A stretch of DNA of 64,000 bases from Paraglaciecola sp. 20A4. GTDB taxonomy: Bacteria > Pseudomonadota > Gammaproteobacteria > Enterobacterales > Alteromonadaceae. Position numbers and translations under genes: made by a program. The notes beneath the pieces are model-generated. The model did not search any database. It was not told the DNA's origin and worked only from the letters and a program-made list of their open reading frames with translations. Location: NCBI RefSeq assembly GCF_011378905.1, contig NZ_WTPY01000017.1, positions 1 through 64,000 of the forward strand, read 5' to 3'. This document shows, in pieces, positions 63,914-64,000 of the stretch. Position 1 is the first letter of the stretch; every line of letters starts with the position of its first letter.

Positions 63914-64000
63914 TTACATATAATCGCGGATTAACACCTCAGCGATTTGAATGCTGTTCGTTGCTGCACCCTTACGTACGTTGTCAGAAACCACCCACAT
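63914..64000 (-). CDS. asd: Aspartate-semialdehyde dehydrogenase, C-terminal end (cut by window)
   Basis: The last 28 codons of a gene entering from the right: WVVSDNVRKGAATNSIQIAE to the end, which is the conserved C-terminal helix of the Asd type found in Gram-positives, Vibrio/Shewanella second copies and Usg. The enzyme makes aspartate semialdehyde for lysine, methionine, threonine and diaminopimelate. The DNLRKGAA-type motif and the position ahead of fimV make the assignment safe, though Usg (a catalytically dead relative) cannot be fully excluded from this tail. Confidence 0.82.
   Translation of the reverse strand: MWVVSDNVRKGAATNSIQIAEVLIRDYM

Overview
The window is chromosomal DNA from a marine gammaproteobacterium. 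Gene content, order and protein style (pdhR-aceEF-lpdA beside ampDE-nadC-pil-coaE-zapD-yacG; tkt-epd-pgk; metK; oxyR; a very large acidic FimV) fit the Alteromonadaceae, something like Glaciecola/Paraglaciecola/Alteromonas. That placement is inference from gene content, since no 16S gene is present. Genes are tightly packed, and I found no tRNA, rRNA, CRISPR array, prophage or intact insertion sequence.

Layout. 0-6.6 kb is an accessory-like stretch: an MgtC-type membrane protein, a secreted alpha/beta hydrolase, a decayed PaaI-type thioesterase pseudogene, a three-gene ECF sigma / membrane anti-sigma / periplasmic coiled-coil operon whose sigma gene carries a frameshift, and oxyR. 6.7-20.7 kb is a phosphate island: an OprP/OprO-type porin, pstSCAB-phoU, pit with its DUF47 partner, a GcvR-like ACT regulator and ppk-ppx. 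Four of its transcription units have recognisable Pho boxes (7-bp repeats at an 11-bp period). 20.8-29.2 kb holds small genes and central carbon metabolism: tkt, epd, pgk, a Staphylococcus-type class I aldolase in the place where E. coli has class II fbaA, and metK behind a MetJ operator. 29.3-36 kb has an M48 lipoprotein protease, mscS, a 52-residue membrane peptide, rsmE, a GST, a secreted hydrolase and a peroxiredoxin-glutaredoxin fusion. 36-43.5 kb is yacG-zapD-coaE-pilD-pilC-pilA (no pilB), then nadC, a retropepsin-like protease and ampDE. 43.6-50.8 kb is the pyruvate dehydrogenase operon behind a perfect PdhR palindrome. 51-57.3 kb has an M13 peptidase lipoprotein, a DUF1289 protein, a hydrolase, an HDOD protein and two tandem DUF481 outer membrane proteins. 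57.3-63.5 kb is a left-facing group: fimV, a cupredoxin-like secreted protein, a collapsed gene remnant and an outer membrane beta-barrel protein. The 3' end of asd enters at the right edge.

How it fits together. Under phosphate starvation PhoB would induce outer membrane uptake (porin), high-affinity inner membrane uptake (Pst), Pit and polyphosphate turnover (Ppk/Ppx), with PhoU signalling. phoBR itself is not in the window. PdhR adjusts pyruvate dehydrogenase to pyruvate, and MetJ adjusts metK to S-adenosylmethionine. The points most worth a second look are the broken sigma gene with intact partners, the pil operon without pilB but with a terminator in its place, the aldolase displacement, the cupredoxin / collapsed gene / beta-barrel module beside fimV, and a 52-residue membrane peptide preceded by a large inverted repeat and a perfect palindrome.
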